Shown here: in pieces, positions 1-9,326 of the stretch
Layout of the letters: every line of letters begins with the position of its first letter
Numbering within the stretch: position 1 is the stretch's first letter
Source of the DNA: Thauera sp. 2A1
GTDB lineage: Bacteria > Pseudomonadota > Gammaproteobacteria > Burkholderiales > Rhodocyclaceae
Direction of reading: 5' to 3'
Length of the DNA stretch: 48,629 nt
Assembly: GCF_009469595.2 (NCBI RefSeq)
Contig: NZ_SSXV01000032.1
Coordinates: 1-48,629 of the forward strand
The notes under the pieces: generated by a model
The model's input: the letters and a program-made list of their open reading frames with translations, nothing else
Databases searched by the model: none
Told to the model about the DNA's origin: nothing
Translations under genes and position numbers: made by a program

Positions 1-126
1 TTTGGGTCTGGTGTCGCTGCTCGATACGACGCGACGGCTCCAGTGTCTTTCATGAACCGCCGTATGCGGAACCGCACGTACGGTGGTGTGAGAGGGCGAC
101 GGGGGTGACCCCGTCCCCTACTCGAT
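1..126 (+). mobile_element. Group II intron, 3' end (domains V and VI)
   Basis: Positions 56-87 fold as a domain V hairpin. A 9-bp lower helix carries the triad C58-G59-C60, whose middle G pairs with U as a wobble. A two-base bulge (C77 G78) separates it from a 4-bp upper helix with a short GAAC loop. Positions 89-126 form a domain VI helix whose core is GACGGGG/CCCCGTC around a GTGA loop. A120 is unpaired near the base and is the likely branch point. The intron would end at AT 125-126. A CGC triad is known from group IIC introns. The reverse transcriptase gene and everything 5' of domain V lie outside the window. Positions 1-50 presumably belong to domain IV or the ORF end but show nothing specific. 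Confidence 0.85.
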
Positions 127-142
127 AGCGCTGGCGGAGAGC

Positions 143-589
143 TCAGTTCGTCGCCAGATCGCCCGAAATGTAGCTCGAAAGCTGGCGGATCGTCGCCTCC
201 TGCTGGGTCACGATCGATTTCACCATGTCGCCGATCGTCACGATGCCGGCGATGTGGCCGTGATCGACCACCGGCAGGTGGCGGAAGCGGTTTTCGGTCA
301 TCGTGCGCATCACTTCGTCGACCGTGCTCGACGGCGACACGGTGCACGGGTTGGGCGTCATCAACTCGCCGATCCTCACATCCTTGGAGACCAGACCTTT
401 CAGGACCACCTTGCGAGCGTAGTCGCGCTCGGTGAAGATCCCGAGCAAGCGATCGTTTTCGGTCACGATGACCGAGCCGATGTCGAACTCCGCCATCAGG
501 GAAAGCGCAGTGAACACCGTGTCATCGGGATGCACCGAGACGGCTTTGCCGCCCTTCTGATCGAGAATCTGTTTGACCGTGGTCGTCAT
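143..589 (-). CDS. CBS-domain pair protein
   Basis: A 148-residue protein made almost entirely of two CBS domains (about residues 8-65 and 76-132), with the usual GIxTERD and GIVTIGDM ends. Free-standing CBS pairs bind adenine nucleotides and regulate or signal energy state; the partner cannot be told from sequence. There is no signal peptide or membrane segment, so it should be cytoplasmic. A GGAGGG/GGAAG purine stretch lies just upstream of the ATG. It is monocistronic here: panC ends 110 bp upstream on the same strand, and the intron 3' end lies 16 bp past the stop. The family is clear, the role is not. Confidence 0.9.
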   Translation of the reverse strand: MTTTVKQILDQKGGKAVSVHPDDTVFTALSLMAEFDIGSVIVTENDRLLGIFTERDYARKVVLKGLVSKDVRIGELMTPNPCTVSPSSTVDEVMRTMTENRFRHLPVVDHGHIAGIVTIGDMVKSIVTQQEATIRQLSSYISGDLATN

Positions 590-626
590 TGCTTCCAGTC
601 CCTCCGCTTTTGCCTTGTTGTCGGTG

Positions 627-650
627 ACGTTGCACGCTGTTGCGCAACGT
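627..650. repeat. Inverted repeat upstream of the CBS gene
   Basis: ACGTTGC (627-633) and GCAACGT (644-650) are perfect inverted arms; the second overlaps a 10-bp palindrome GTTGCGCAAC. It sits 38-61 bp upstream of the CBS-protein start, where a promoter or operator would be expected. No regulator is assigned. Chance occurrence is possible. Confidence 0.35.
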
Positions 651-699
651 TTACAGCATAGATGGGAACGGCGATCGACGCCACGCTGGCGCCGCCGCG

Positions 700-1527
700 T
701 CAGATCTCGAGGTTGTCGATCAGTCGCGTCCTGCCCAGTTTCGCCGCAGCCAGGACCACCAGCGCATCGTCCAGGTGCAGCGCCGGCTGCAGGTCGGCGC
801 GGCGGCGCACGGCGATGTAGTCGGGCACCCAGCCGCGGGCGGCGAGCTCGGCCATCGCCTCGGTCTCGAGCTTGAGCAGATCGTGGTCGCCCGCGCGCAC
901 CGCGTCGCGCACGCGTGCCAGCACGCGATGCAGGTTCGGCGCCTCGGCGCGCTCCTCGGCACTGAGGTAGCCGTTGCGGGAAGACAGCGCGAGGCCGTCG
1001 GCAGCGCGCACCGTGTCGCCAGCAACGATCTCGACCGGCAGGGCGAGCTCGCGCACCATGTTGCTGAGGACCATCAGTTGCTGGTAATCCTTCTTGCCAA
1101 ACAGTGCCACGTCCGGCTGCACGATGTTGAGCAGCTTGAGCACCACCGTCGCCACGCCGCCGAAGTGGCCGGGCCGGAACTCGCCTTCCAGGATGGAGAC
1201 ATGGGCAGCCGCCGGCTGCACGACGTAGCGCTGCGGCTGCGGATACATCACGGTTTCGTCCGGCGCGAACACATGGCCGACGCCGGCGGCCTCAAGCATC
1301 TCGCAATCGGCCCGAAGCGTGCGCGGATAGCGGTCGAAGTCCTCGCCCGCACCGAATTGCAGGCGGTTCACGAAGATGCTGGCGATCACCGTGTCGGCGT
1401 GCTCGCGCGCCTGCTTCATCAGGGTGATGTGGCCCTCGTGCAGGTTGCCCATGGTGGGCACGAAGGCGACCTTGCCCGCAGATGCGCGTGCCGCGCGCAG
1501 GCTCTCGATGGTGTGGTGGATCTGCAT
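700..1527 (-). CDS. panC: Pantothenate synthetase
   Basis: Joins pantoate and beta-alanine using ATP, the last step of pantothenate (coenzyme A precursor) synthesis, in the cytoplasm. The 275-residue protein has the HIGH-type ATP site PTMGNLHEGH at residues 24-33, FGKKDYQQL in the middle and LSSRNGYLS near residue 180. The ATG at 1527 gives the family-typical N-terminus MQIHHTIESLR; a longer reading frame to 1614 has no support, and no good ribosome site is seen before either start. It lies 37 bp after panB. The usual VNPxQF motif reads VNRLQF (R55), a change at a position that is normally proline. Length and all other motifs are normal. Confidence 0.95.
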   Translation of the reverse strand: MQIHHTIESLRAARASAGKVAFVPTMGNLHEGHITLMKQAREHADTVIASIFVNRLQFGAGEDFDRYPRTLRADCEMLEAAGVGHVFAPDETVMYPQPQRYVVQPAAAHVSILEGEFRPGHFGGVATVVLKLLNIVQPDVALFGKKDYQQLMVLSNMVRELALPVEIVAGDTVRAADGLALSSRNGYLSAEERAEAPNLHRVLARVRDAVRAGDHDLLKLETEAMAELAARGWVPDYIAVRRRADLQPALHLDDALVVLAAAKLGRTRLIDNLEI

Positions 1528-1564
1528 GGTCGTCAGGAGGTGGCGGATGCGAAAGCTCGTCCGC

Positions 1565-2380
1565 TCAGTAACAGTGTTCAGGGGCGGGGAAGCTGCCGTC
1601 CTTGACCGCGGCAACGTAGCGCGCGACGGCTTCCTCGATGCTGGCGGCGCCGTTCATGAAGTTGCGTACGAAGCGTGCGGTCTTGCCGGGGAACACGCCC
1701 AGCATGTCGTGCAGCACCAGCACTTGGCCGTCGCAATCGGGGCCGGCGCCGATGCCGATGGTGGCCATCGATTTCAGGCTGGCGGTGACGTCCTTCGCCA
1801 CCGCGGCGGGCACCATCTCCATCACCATCATCGCCGCGCCGGCCTGCTCCAGCGCCAGCGCGTCGGCCTTCAGCCGTGCCGCGCCTTCCTCGCTGCGGCC
1901 CTGCACGCGGTAGCCGCCGAGCTGATGCACCGACTGTGGCGTGAGACCGATGTGGGCGCACACCGGCACGCCGCGCTCGACCAGGAAGTGGATCGTCTCC
2001 GCCATGAATTCGCCGCCTTCCAGCTTGACCATCTGCGCGCCGGCCGCCATCAGCCGCGCGGCGCTGCGCATGGCCTGCTCGCGGTTCTCGTGGTAGCTGC
2101 CGAAAGGCATGTCGGTGAGCACGAAGGCGCGGCTGTCGGCGCGGACGACGCACTCGGTGTGGTAGGCCATGTGCTCGAGCGTGACCGGCAGGGTGGACTT
2201 CTGCCCCTGCAGCACGTTGCCCAGCGAGTCGCCGATCAATGCGACGTCCACCCCGGCGCGACCGCACAGCGCGGCGAAACTGGCGTCATAGGCGGTGAGC
2301 ATGGCAATCTTGCGGCCTTCGGCGCGCATCTTGCCCAGCTCGAAAAGCGTGACCGGTTTCTGATCCTGCAGGTAGCTCAT
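1565..2380 (-). CDS. panB: 3-methyl-2-oxobutanoate hydroxymethyltransferase
   Basis: Makes ketopantoate from alpha-ketoisovalerate and methylene-tetrahydrofolate, the first committed step to pantothenate. The 271-residue protein has the family length and motifs: LTAYDASFA near the start, LIGDSLGNVLQG (metal-binding D51) and the GGYRVQGR segment. An AGGAGA ribosome site precedes the ATG. It is followed by panC on the same strand and preceded by the deoxynucleoside kinase gene, so panB-panC are probably the tail of one long operon. Nothing unusual. Confidence 0.97.
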   Translation of the reverse strand: MSYLQDQKPVTLFELGKMRAEGRKIAMLTAYDASFAALCGRAGVDVALIGDSLGNVLQGQKSTLPVTLEHMAYHTECVVRADSRAFVLTDMPFGSYHENREQAMRSAARLMAAGAQMVKLEGGEFMAETIHFLVERGVPVCAHIGLTPQSVHQLGGYRVQGRSEEGAARLKADALALEQAGAAMMVMEMVPAAVAKDVTASLKSMATIGIGAGPDCDGQVLVLHDMLGVFPGKTARFVRNFMNGAASIEEAVARYVAAVKDGSFPAPEHCY

Positions 2381-2474
2381 GGCGTTCTCCTGTTTGGAGG
2401 GGCGGAGTTTTCACCAAAGTGCTGCAACGCACAAGGGGGCGTGGCCCGTCGGCACGCGCCGCGGCGGCAGGAAT

Positions 2475-3116
2475 TCAGCCGGCGTAGCCGAAGAATTCGC
2501 GATAGCCGCGCATGTTGCGCAGGCGCTCGACGAGCAGCTCGAAATCCTCGTCCTTGTCCACCGGATTGAGCACGCCGGCGTCGACGATGAAGAGCGGCGC
2601 GGCGTCGTACTGGTAGAAGAAGCGCGCGTAGCGGTCGGCGACGCGCTCCAGGTAGCTCTCGGTGATGCGCCGCTCGGCGTCGTTGCCGCGGCGGCGGATG
2701 CGCTCCATCAGCGTGTCGGGCTTGGCCTGCAGGTAGATCACCAGGTCGGGCCGGGGCGGCGTGGCAGGGCGCAGGCTGTCGAAGATGCGCTTGAAGAGCG
2801 CGAACTCGTCGTCGCTGAGGTTCAGCCCGGCAAAGAGCTTGTCCTTGTCGAGGATGAAGTCCGACACCACGCGGCGATCGCCGCTCAGGTCGCCGAGCTG
2901 GGCGGCGACCTGGTCGATGCGCTGGAAGAAGAAGGACAGCTCGGTGGCCATCGCCCAGCGTTCGGGGTGCTGGTAGAAACGCGACAGGAAGGGATTGCTC
3001 TCGGCCTGCTCGAAGAGGCTTTCCGCCGGCAGGCGCTCGGCGAGGCGCCGGGCGAGCGAGGTCTTGCCCGCCCCGATCGGGCCCTCGACGACGATGTAGC
3101 GCGCTTTCTCGAGCAT
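2475..3116 (-). CDS. Deoxynucleoside kinase (dNK family)
   Basis: A 213-residue kinase with a P-loop GPIGAGKTS at residues 12-20, and an arginine-rich lid (RIRRRGNDAERR) in the last third. The family phosphorylates deoxyadenosine/deoxyguanosine or other deoxynucleosides for salvage; the preferred substrate cannot be read from sequence. The ATG at 3116 places the P-loop at the normal distance from the N-terminus; the upstream extension to 3194 overlaps the preceding gene and is rejected. It starts 16 bp after the DUF486 gene and is followed by panB, a neighbourhood common in betaproteobacteria. Confidence 0.9.
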   Translation of the reverse strand: MLEKARYIVVEGPIGAGKTSLARRLAERLPAESLFEQAESNPFLSRFYQHPERWAMATELSFFFQRIDQVAAQLGDLSGDRRVVSDFILDKDKLFAGLNLSDDEFALFKRIFDSLRPATPPRPDLVIYLQAKPDTLMERIRRRGNDAERRITESYLERVADRYARFFYQYDAAPLFIVDAGVLNPVDKDEDFELLVERLRNMRGYREFFGYAG

Positions 3117-3132
3117 GGCGGCGGCCCTTGCC

Positions 3133-3516
3133 TCAGTTGCGGAAGATGAAATAGACCGCGCCAAGCATACACAAGCCCGCCCAGAGATAGTCAAGCTTGA
3201 GCGGCTGCTTCATGTACAGCACCGCGAAGGGCACGAAGACGAGCAGGGTGATCACCTCCTGCATGATCTTGAGCTGGCCCAGGCTCAGCGCCGTGGCGCC
3301 GATGCGGTTGGCGGGAACCTGCAGCAGGTATTCGAACAGCGCGATCGACCAGCTCACCAGCGCGGCCATGTACCACGCCTTGCCATGCATGTTGCGAAGG
3401 TGGCCGTACCAGGCGAAGGTCATGAACACGTTCGATCCGACGAGCAGCAGCGCGGCCTGCATCCAGGCGGGCGCGGCGAGCAGCGGGGCGGCGGCGGATT
3501 GCAGCCAGGCGGGCAT
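3133..3516 (-). CDS. DUF486 (DMT-like) small membrane protein
   Basis: A 127-residue protein with four hydrophobic segments: one near residues 15-35, a second around 50-65, a third around 88-102, and a last ending in YFIFRN at the C-terminus. This matches the DUF486 family, related to small drug/metabolite transporters. Substrate unknown. The start at 3516 is chosen because GGAGAA lies six bases upstream; the longer frame to 3813 overlaps folK and reads as a shadow of it. It sits between folK and the deoxynucleoside kinase in the same direction, so is probably co-transcribed. Confidence 0.85.
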   Translation of the reverse strand: MPAWLQSAAAPLLAAPAWMQAALLLVGSNVFMTFAWYGHLRNMHGKAWYMAALVSWSIALFEYLLQVPANRIGATALSLGQLKIMQEVITLLVFVPFAVLYMKQPLKLDYLWAGLCMLGAVYFIFRN

Positions 3517-3571
3517 GGGCGTTCTCCGTGGAGGCGTGGCTTGCTGCGTTGCTGTCTGCTGCCGGGGCGCG

Positions 3572-4066
3572 TCAGAGCCGGACGATGGCCTGGCCGCGGA
3601 TGCCGGCGAGCAGGGCGAGCACCCTGCCGCGGCCGGGGATTTCGGCATCGGGCGCGATTTCGGCCAGCGGCTGCAGCACGAAGGCGCGCTCATGCATGCG
3701 CGGATGCGGCACCACCAGGCCCGGCTCGTCGATGACCGCATCGCCGTGCAGCAGGACGTCGAGATCCATGGTGCGCGGCGCAAGCTGCGCAGGCCGCGTG
3801 CGCCCGCCTTCATGCTCGATCGCCAGCAGCGCGTCCAGCAGCGCGCGCGGCGCCAGGGCAGTGTCCACCGCGATCACCGCGTTGATGTAGTCCGGGTGGT
3901 CGTCGGCCACGCCTACCGGCGCAGTGTGGTAGAGCGAGGAGCACGCTGCGACCTGCGTGGCCGGCAGCGCGGCGATGCGCTCGAGCGCCAACTGGAAGGC
4001 CTGCGCCGGCTCGCCAAGGTTCGCACCGAAGGCGATGTAGGCGCGGATTCGCGCCGGGCCGCTCAC
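3572..4066 (-). CDS. folK: 2-amino-4-hydroxy-6-hydroxymethyldihydropteridine pyrophosphokinase
   Basis: Transfers pyrophosphate from ATP to hydroxymethyl-dihydropterin in folate synthesis. The 164-residue protein carries the HPPK hallmarks: FGANLG near the start, SSLYHTAPVG, the metal-binding PRTMDLDVLLHG and PHPRMHERAFVL. The start is GTG at 4066, which overlaps the pcnB stop as GTGA, so the two genes are very likely translationally coupled. Length is normal. Confidence 0.95.
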   Translation of the reverse strand: MSGPARIRAYIAFGANLGEPAQAFQLALERIAALPATQVAACSSLYHTAPVGVADDHPDYINAVIAVDTALAPRALLDALLAIEHEGGRTRPAQLAPRTMDLDVLLHGDAVIDEPGLVVPHPRMHERAFVLQPLAEIAPDAEIPGRGRVLALLAGIRGQAIVRL

Positions 4067-5424
4067 GCCGCCTCCGCTCCGGTGTCGCCGTCTGGCGTCG
4101 CGCCGTTCGGCTTGCGCTTGCGGCGCCGGCGCTTCTTCGCCGGTGCGAGCTCCGCCGGCGCCTGGTGGATCAGGGCCTCGCGCTGGTCATGGCCGGCGTG
4201 GGCGAAGCGCTCCCACCAGTCGGGGATCTCCAGCGGAATCTCGCCCGCCTGCGCGCGCAGGCGCAGGAAGTCCCAGCCGGCGCGGAAGCGCGGCTGCTCA
4301 ATGAGGCGGTAGGGGGTCTTGCCGGTGCGCTTGTCGAAGCGCGGCTGCAGCGCCCAGATGTCCTTGATGTCGCCGGCGATGCGCCGCGTGATGGCGAGCT
4401 TGCCGGCCTGCAGGTCGAGCACTTCGTCCATCGCCTCGAACAGCGCCGGCTGGCTGTGTTCTCCGGCAGCCTTCTTCCGTTCCCACGTTGTCAGCACTTC
4501 CTGCCACAGCAGCGTGGCGAACAGGAAACCCGGCGACACCGACTTGTCCTGACGCACGCGCTCGTCGGTGTTCTCCAGCGCCAGCGTGACGAAGCGCTTG
4601 CCCACCGGTTGCTCGAGGATGACGTCGAGCAGCGGCAGCAGGCCGTGATGCAGGCCTTCCTCGCGCAGTTGCTGCAGGCACTTCAGCGAGTGGCCGGAGA
4701 ACAGCAGCTTCATCATCTCGTCGAACAGTCGCGCCGCGGGGACGTTTTCCAGCAGCGCTGCCATGTCGCGGATGGGATGGCGCGCGGCCGGATCGATCTC
4801 CAGCCCGAGCTTGGCCGCCAGGCGCACCGCACGCAGCATGCGTACCGGATCTTCGCGGTAGCGCGTGCGCGGGTCGCCGATCATGCGCAGCGTCTTCTGC
4901 TGGACGTCGGCGACGCCATGGTGGTAGTCGACGATGGTCTCGGTGGTCGGGTCGTAGTAAAGGGCGTTGACGGTGAAGTCGCGCCGCGTGGCGTCTTCCG
5001 CCTGGCTGCCGTAGACGTTGTCGCGCAGCACGCGGCCGTGCTCGTCGGTGTCGGTGCTGTTAGCGTCCTGGCTGGCGCGGAAGGTGGAGACCTCGATCGT
5101 CTCCGGGCCGCTCATCACATGCACGATCTTGAAGCGGCGGCCGATGATGCGCGAGCGCCGGAACAGCGCACGGACTTCCTCGGGGGTGGCGCTGGTGGCG
5201 ACGTCGTAGTCCTTGGGCGGATGGCCGATCAGCAGGTCGCGCACCGCGCCGCCCACGACATAAGCCTTGTAGCCTCTCTCCTGCAGCCCCGCGCACACCT
5301 TGCGCGCCGCGGGCGACAGTTGCTCGCGGCGGATGTGGTGGCGCTCGACAGGGATGAGGGCGGGTTCGTTGCGGACGGGTTGCGCAGGGCGATTGAAGAC
5401 CTTGCGCAGCAGCTTGCGGATCAT
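4063..5424 (-). CDS. pcnB: Poly(A) polymerase I
   Basis: Adds 3' poly(A) tails that mark RNA for decay. The 453-residue protein has the nucleotidyltransferase head with GGAVRDLLIG (about 58-67), catalytic aspartates in KDYDVATS (D72, D74), and RRDFTVNALYYD near residue 150. The C-terminus is a lysine/arginine-rich tail (KKRRRRKRK), typical of PcnB rather than CCA-adding enzyme. The ATG at 5424 is chosen by family N-terminus (MIRKLLRKVF); no strong ribosome site is seen on this strand. It is followed by folK with a 4-base overlap. Confidence 0.95.
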   Translation of the reverse strand: MIRKLLRKVFNRPAQPVRNEPALIPVERHHIRREQLSPAARKVCAGLQERGYKAYVVGGAVRDLLIGHPPKDYDVATSATPEEVRALFRRSRIIGRRFKIVHVMSGPETIEVSTFRASQDANSTDTDEHGRVLRDNVYGSQAEDATRRDFTVNALYYDPTTETIVDYHHGVADVQQKTLRMIGDPRTRYREDPVRMLRAVRLAAKLGLEIDPAARHPIRDMAALLENVPAARLFDEMMKLLFSGHSLKCLQQLREEGLHHGLLPLLDVILEQPVGKRFVTLALENTDERVRQDKSVSPGFLFATLLWQEVLTTWERKKAAGEHSQPALFEAMDEVLDLQAGKLAITRRIAGDIKDIWALQPRFDKRTGKTPYRLIEQPRFRAGWDFLRLRAQAGEIPLEIPDWWERFAHAGHDQREALIHQAPAELAPAKKRRRRKRKPNGATPDGDTGAEAA

Positions 5425-5494
5425 CGGAGGAGGAGAGGTTCTTGCATGAGCGGCGAATGATAACCGATCGACCGCCGCCGACGCGGTCGGGATG

Positions 5495-6160
5495 TCAGCG
5501 CAGCGAGATCACCGGCCAGCCCGCGGCCTGCGCATGGGCGCGCAGCGTGTCGTCGGGGTCGACCGCGACCGGGCTGGTCACGCGCGTCATCAGCGGCAGG
5601 TCGTTGTGCGAATCGCTGTAGAACCAAGAGCGCTCGAAGCTGCCCCAGTGCAGGCCGAGCGATTCCAGCCAGTTGTCCACGCGCTCGATCTTGCCGGCCT
5701 TGAACGCCGGCATGCCGCGCGGCTTGCCGGTGAAGGCGCCGCCTTCCTGCGCCGGGATGGTCGCGACGAGGTGGGGGATGCCGAGTTCGCCCAGCACGAT
5801 GGGGCCAGTGACGAAGCTGTTGGTGGCGGTGACGACCGCCACCAGCGCACCGCCGTCGAGATGCTGGCGCACGAGGGCGCGGGCCTTGTCGGTGATCATC
5901 GGGCGGATCGTGGTTTCGACGAACTCGCGGTGCCAGGCGTCGAGCTGGGCGCGCGGGTGGCGCGCCAAGGGCGCAAGCTGGAAGTCGAGGAACTCGAAGA
6001 TGTCGAGCGTGCCGGCCTTGTACTGTTCGTAGAACTGGACGTTCTTCGCTTCCTGCACTTCGCGGTCGAGCACGCCCTTTCGGATCAGGAATTGCGCCCA
6101 CTCGAAATCGGAGTCGCCGGCGAGGAGGGTGTTGTCGAGGTCGAACAGAACGAGATTCAC
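5495..6160 (-). CDS. HAD superfamily IB phosphatase (SerB-like)
   Basis: A 221-residue HAD hydrolase. Motif I is FDLDNTLLAGDSD at residues 6-18 (nucleophile D7, acid D9), motif II is VTATNSF, and motif IV is YSDSHNDLPL. The helical cap between motifs I and II is of the subfamily IB type seen in phosphoserine phosphatase and related enzymes. The substrate cannot be assigned. It lies between hda and pcnB in the same direction, separated from hda by a 15-bp tandem repeat. Confidence 0.85.
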   Translation of the reverse strand: MNLVLFDLDNTLLAGDSDFEWAQFLIRKGVLDREVQEAKNVQFYEQYKAGTLDIFEFLDFQLAPLARHPRAQLDAWHREFVETTIRPMITDKARALVRQHLDGGALVAVVTATNSFVTGPIVLGELGIPHLVATIPAQEGGAFTGKPRGMPAFKAGKIERVDNWLESLGLHWGSFERSWFYSDSHNDLPLMTRVTSPVAVDPDDTLRAHAQAAGWPVISLR

Positions 6161-6199
6161 GTCAGGGATTTCCGTACAGGATCATCAGGATGGGTAGGA

Positions 6200-6274
6200 G
6201 GCTGGACACCAGGGGGCTGGACACCAGGGGGCTGGACACCAAGGGGCCGGGCACCAAGGGGCCGGGCACTCAGA
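6200..6274. repeat. 15-bp tandem repeat, five units
   Basis: Five head-to-tail copies of a 15-bp unit, GGCTGGACACCAGGG, fill the space between the HAD gene and hda. Copies 1 and 2 (6200-6214, 6215-6229) are identical, copy 3 differs by one base, and copies 4 and 5 are more diverged; copy 5 runs into the hda stop at 6270-6272. No promoter or terminator is evident in it. Pure tandem arrays like this change copy number by slippage. Confidence 0.9.
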
Positions 6275-6974
6275 TCGCCAGCCCCTGCTGCATCATTTCG
6301 CGCAGCAGCGGGACGGTGATGGGGCGCTTGCGTTCCAGCGAGGCGGCGTCGAGTGCGTCGAGCACGGCGAGCAGGCTGCTCAGCTCGCGGCGGCCGTGGC
6401 GCAGCAGGAAGTCGACCACCTCGTCGGCCAGGCGCAGTCCGCGCCGATCGGCGAGCGCAAGCAGGATGGCGGCGCGCGAAGCGTCGTCGAGCGGCTGCAC
6501 CTCGTAGATCAGGCTCTGGCCGATGCGCGTGCGCAGGTCCTCGCGCAGCTTCAGGCCCAGCGGCGCGCAGGGGCCGGCGAGCAGCAGCGACTGGCCGTTG
6601 CCGCGGGCGCGGTTGAAGGCATTGAACAGGGCGATCTGCGCCTCGGTGCCGGGCCGCTCACCGAGGTGGCCGATATCGTCGATCGCGACCAGCGCGCCGG
6701 GCGTATCGGGCAGCGCGTCGTCGATGTCCGCGGCGTTGAGGAGATGCGTCGGCCGGCCATCCTCGCGCGCGAGCGCGACGGTGGCGCGCAGCAGGTGGCT
6801 GCGGCCGCTGCCGGGCGCACCCCACAGGTACAGGTGGCGCGACGGCAGTTGCGTTGCTGTCGCCTGGCCGGCCAGCAACGCGAGCGTGGCGACCAGCTCC
6901 GCATTGGCGCCGGACACGAAGTTGTCCAGCGTCGGCGGTGCGTCGGGGCGGATGTCGAGGACGAGCTGCTTCAT
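6270..6974 (-). CDS. hda: DnaA regulatory inactivator Hda
   Basis: An AAA+ DnaA homologue that, bound to the DNA-loaded sliding clamp, triggers ATP hydrolysis by DnaA and so limits re-initiation. The 234-residue protein begins MKQLVLDI, a clamp-binding motif expected at the Hda N-terminus. Walker A is GAPGSGRSH at 52-60, with arginine in place of lysine as in other Hda proteins, and Walker B is VAIDDIGHL. It lacks the DnaA DNA-binding domain. Its start overlaps the stop of the upstream permease gene as ATGA, implying coupling. Confidence 0.93.
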   Translation of the reverse strand: MKQLVLDIRPDAPPTLDNFVSGANAELVATLALLAGQATATQLPSRHLYLWGAPGSGRSHLLRATVALAREDGRPTHLLNAADIDDALPDTPGALVAIDDIGHLGERPGTEAQIALFNAFNRARGNGQSLLLAGPCAPLGLKLREDLRTRIGQSLIYEVQPLDDASRAAILLALADRRGLRLADEVVDFLLRHGRRELSSLLAVLDALDAASLERKRPITVPLLREMMQQGLAI

Positions 6975-8074
6975 TGCTCATCCGGCGTCCGCGCGATCGC
7001 GGCGGCACGCTCGCCCAGGTACACCGGGCTCGCAAACCAGGCGTTTCGTACCGCGCGCAACCCCACGAGCAGCGCGGCGCTGACCGGCAGCGCCACCAGC
7101 ACGCCGACGAAGCCGAACAACTGGCCGAAGGCCATCAGCGCAAAGATCACCGCCAGCGGGTGCAGGCCGATGCGCTCGCCCACCAGGTAGGGCGTCAGCA
7201 GGAAGCTCTCCACCACTTGCCCCAGGGCGTAGACGAGGGCCACGCCCGCCAGCGGCGGCCAGCCGCCGCCCTGCAGCAGCGCGGCGACGATGGCCAGGAT
7301 CAGCCCGCCGCCGAAGCCCACGTAGGGGATGAACACCAGCAGGCCGGTCAGCACGCCCACCGGCAGGGCGAAGTTCAGGCCCGCCAGCCACAGGCCTGCG
7401 CTGTAGAACACTGCCAGCAGCAGCATCACCGACAACTGGCCGCGAAGGAATTCGGACATCACGCGGTCGATGTCGTTGATCATCTGCAAGGTGCGGTCCA
7501 GCCACGGCCGGGGCACGATGCGCTCGAGTTCGGCGAGGATGCGCGGCCACTCCTGCAGCAGGTAGAACATCACCAGCGGGATCAGGAACGCGTTGGCGAC
7601 CAGGCCCAGCAGCGCCAGCCCGCCGGTCTTCAGGTGGCCGAGCACGATGGGCACGATGTCCTGCGCGCTGGTCCAGTTGTCGGCGATCAACTGGCGGAAC
7701 TGCGCAGCATCGAGCTGCAGGTCCAGGCCGAGCCGGGCCTGCAGGATGGGCGACACCTGGGCGTTGAACATTTCCACCAGGTCGGGCAGGCGGCGCACCA
7801 GCATCACCCCTTCGCGATACACCATGGGCAGCAGGATCAGCGCCAGCGCCACCAGCAGCAGACCGAGGCCGATGATGACCAGCAGCACCGCCAGCGCGCG
7901 CGGCACGCGCCGCGCCACCATCCAGTTCACCGCCGGATCGCAGATGTAGGCGAACACCGATGCGATCACGAAGGGGGTGAGGATGGGTCCGAGCGCCCAC
8001 AGCAGCGCGACCAGCGCCAGGCCGGCACCGGCCCAGACGAGCGTTTGCAGACGGTCGGCGCGGGGGGAGGTCAT
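6971..8074 (-). CDS. AI-2E family transporter (PerM/TqsA-like)
   Basis: A 367-residue polytopic membrane protein with about eight hydrophobic segments. An N-terminal pair follows the ADRLQTLVWAGAG start, a soluble stretch runs from about 90 to 145, and C-terminal glycine-rich helices include FIPYVGFGGGLILAIVAALL. This is the AI-2E exporter/permease family; the transported substrate is unknown. The start at 8074 excludes 15 unsupported residues of a longer frame. In betaproteobacteria this gene commonly stands divergent to purM and upstream of hda, as here. Confidence 0.88.
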   Translation of the reverse strand: MTSPRADRLQTLVWAGAGLALVALLWALGPILTPFVIASVFAYICDPAVNWMVARRVPRALAVLLVIIGLGLLLVALALILLPMVYREGVMLVRRLPDLVEMFNAQVSPILQARLGLDLQLDAAQFRQLIADNWTSAQDIVPIVLGHLKTGGLALLGLVANAFLIPLVMFYLLQEWPRILAELERIVPRPWLDRTLQMINDIDRVMSEFLRGQLSVMLLLAVFYSAGLWLAGLNFALPVGVLTGLLVFIPYVGFGGGLILAIVAALLQGGGWPPLAGVALVYALGQVVESFLLTPYLVGERIGLHPLAVIFALMAFGQLFGFVGVLVALPVSAALLVGLRAVRNAWFASPVYLGERAAAIARTPDEQ

Positions 8075-8213
8075 TTCTAGTAAAATCGCGGGCTTGAAGC
8101 GGGCGCAGACGGCCCGCAAGACCCGTAAATGTAGCCACTTGGCGTTGCGGCCTCAAGTTCGGACCGCCGCCGGGGGCCTACGCCCTGCATTCCGCCTGCC
8201 CAGAGGAACGATC
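8075..8213 (+). promoter_or_regulatory. Divergent intergenic region, AI-2E gene / purM
   Basis: The 139 bp between two divergent starts must hold both promoters. TAAAAT at 8081-8086 is the best -10 for purM, though no good -35 stands 17 bp upstream. The purM start is supported by GAGGAAC just before TTG 8214. No riboswitch-like fold is recognised. Exact promoter positions are uncertain. Confidence 0.35.
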
Positions 8214-9272
<1,059 letters not shown>

Positions 9273-9278
9273 TCGGGC

Positions 9279-9299
9279 CCGGCTGGCGAGACCAGCCGG
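9279..9299 (+). terminator. Hairpin after purM
   Basis: CCGGCTGG (9279-9286) and CCAGCCGG (9292-9299) form a perfect 8-bp stem with a 5-base loop six bases after the purM stop. There is only a short T run after it, so it may be a weak terminator or an RNA-end stabiliser. The next gene starts at 9327. Confidence 0.5.
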
Positions 9300-9326
9300 C
9301 AGCATTTGCAGCATGGGGGAGGGCGG

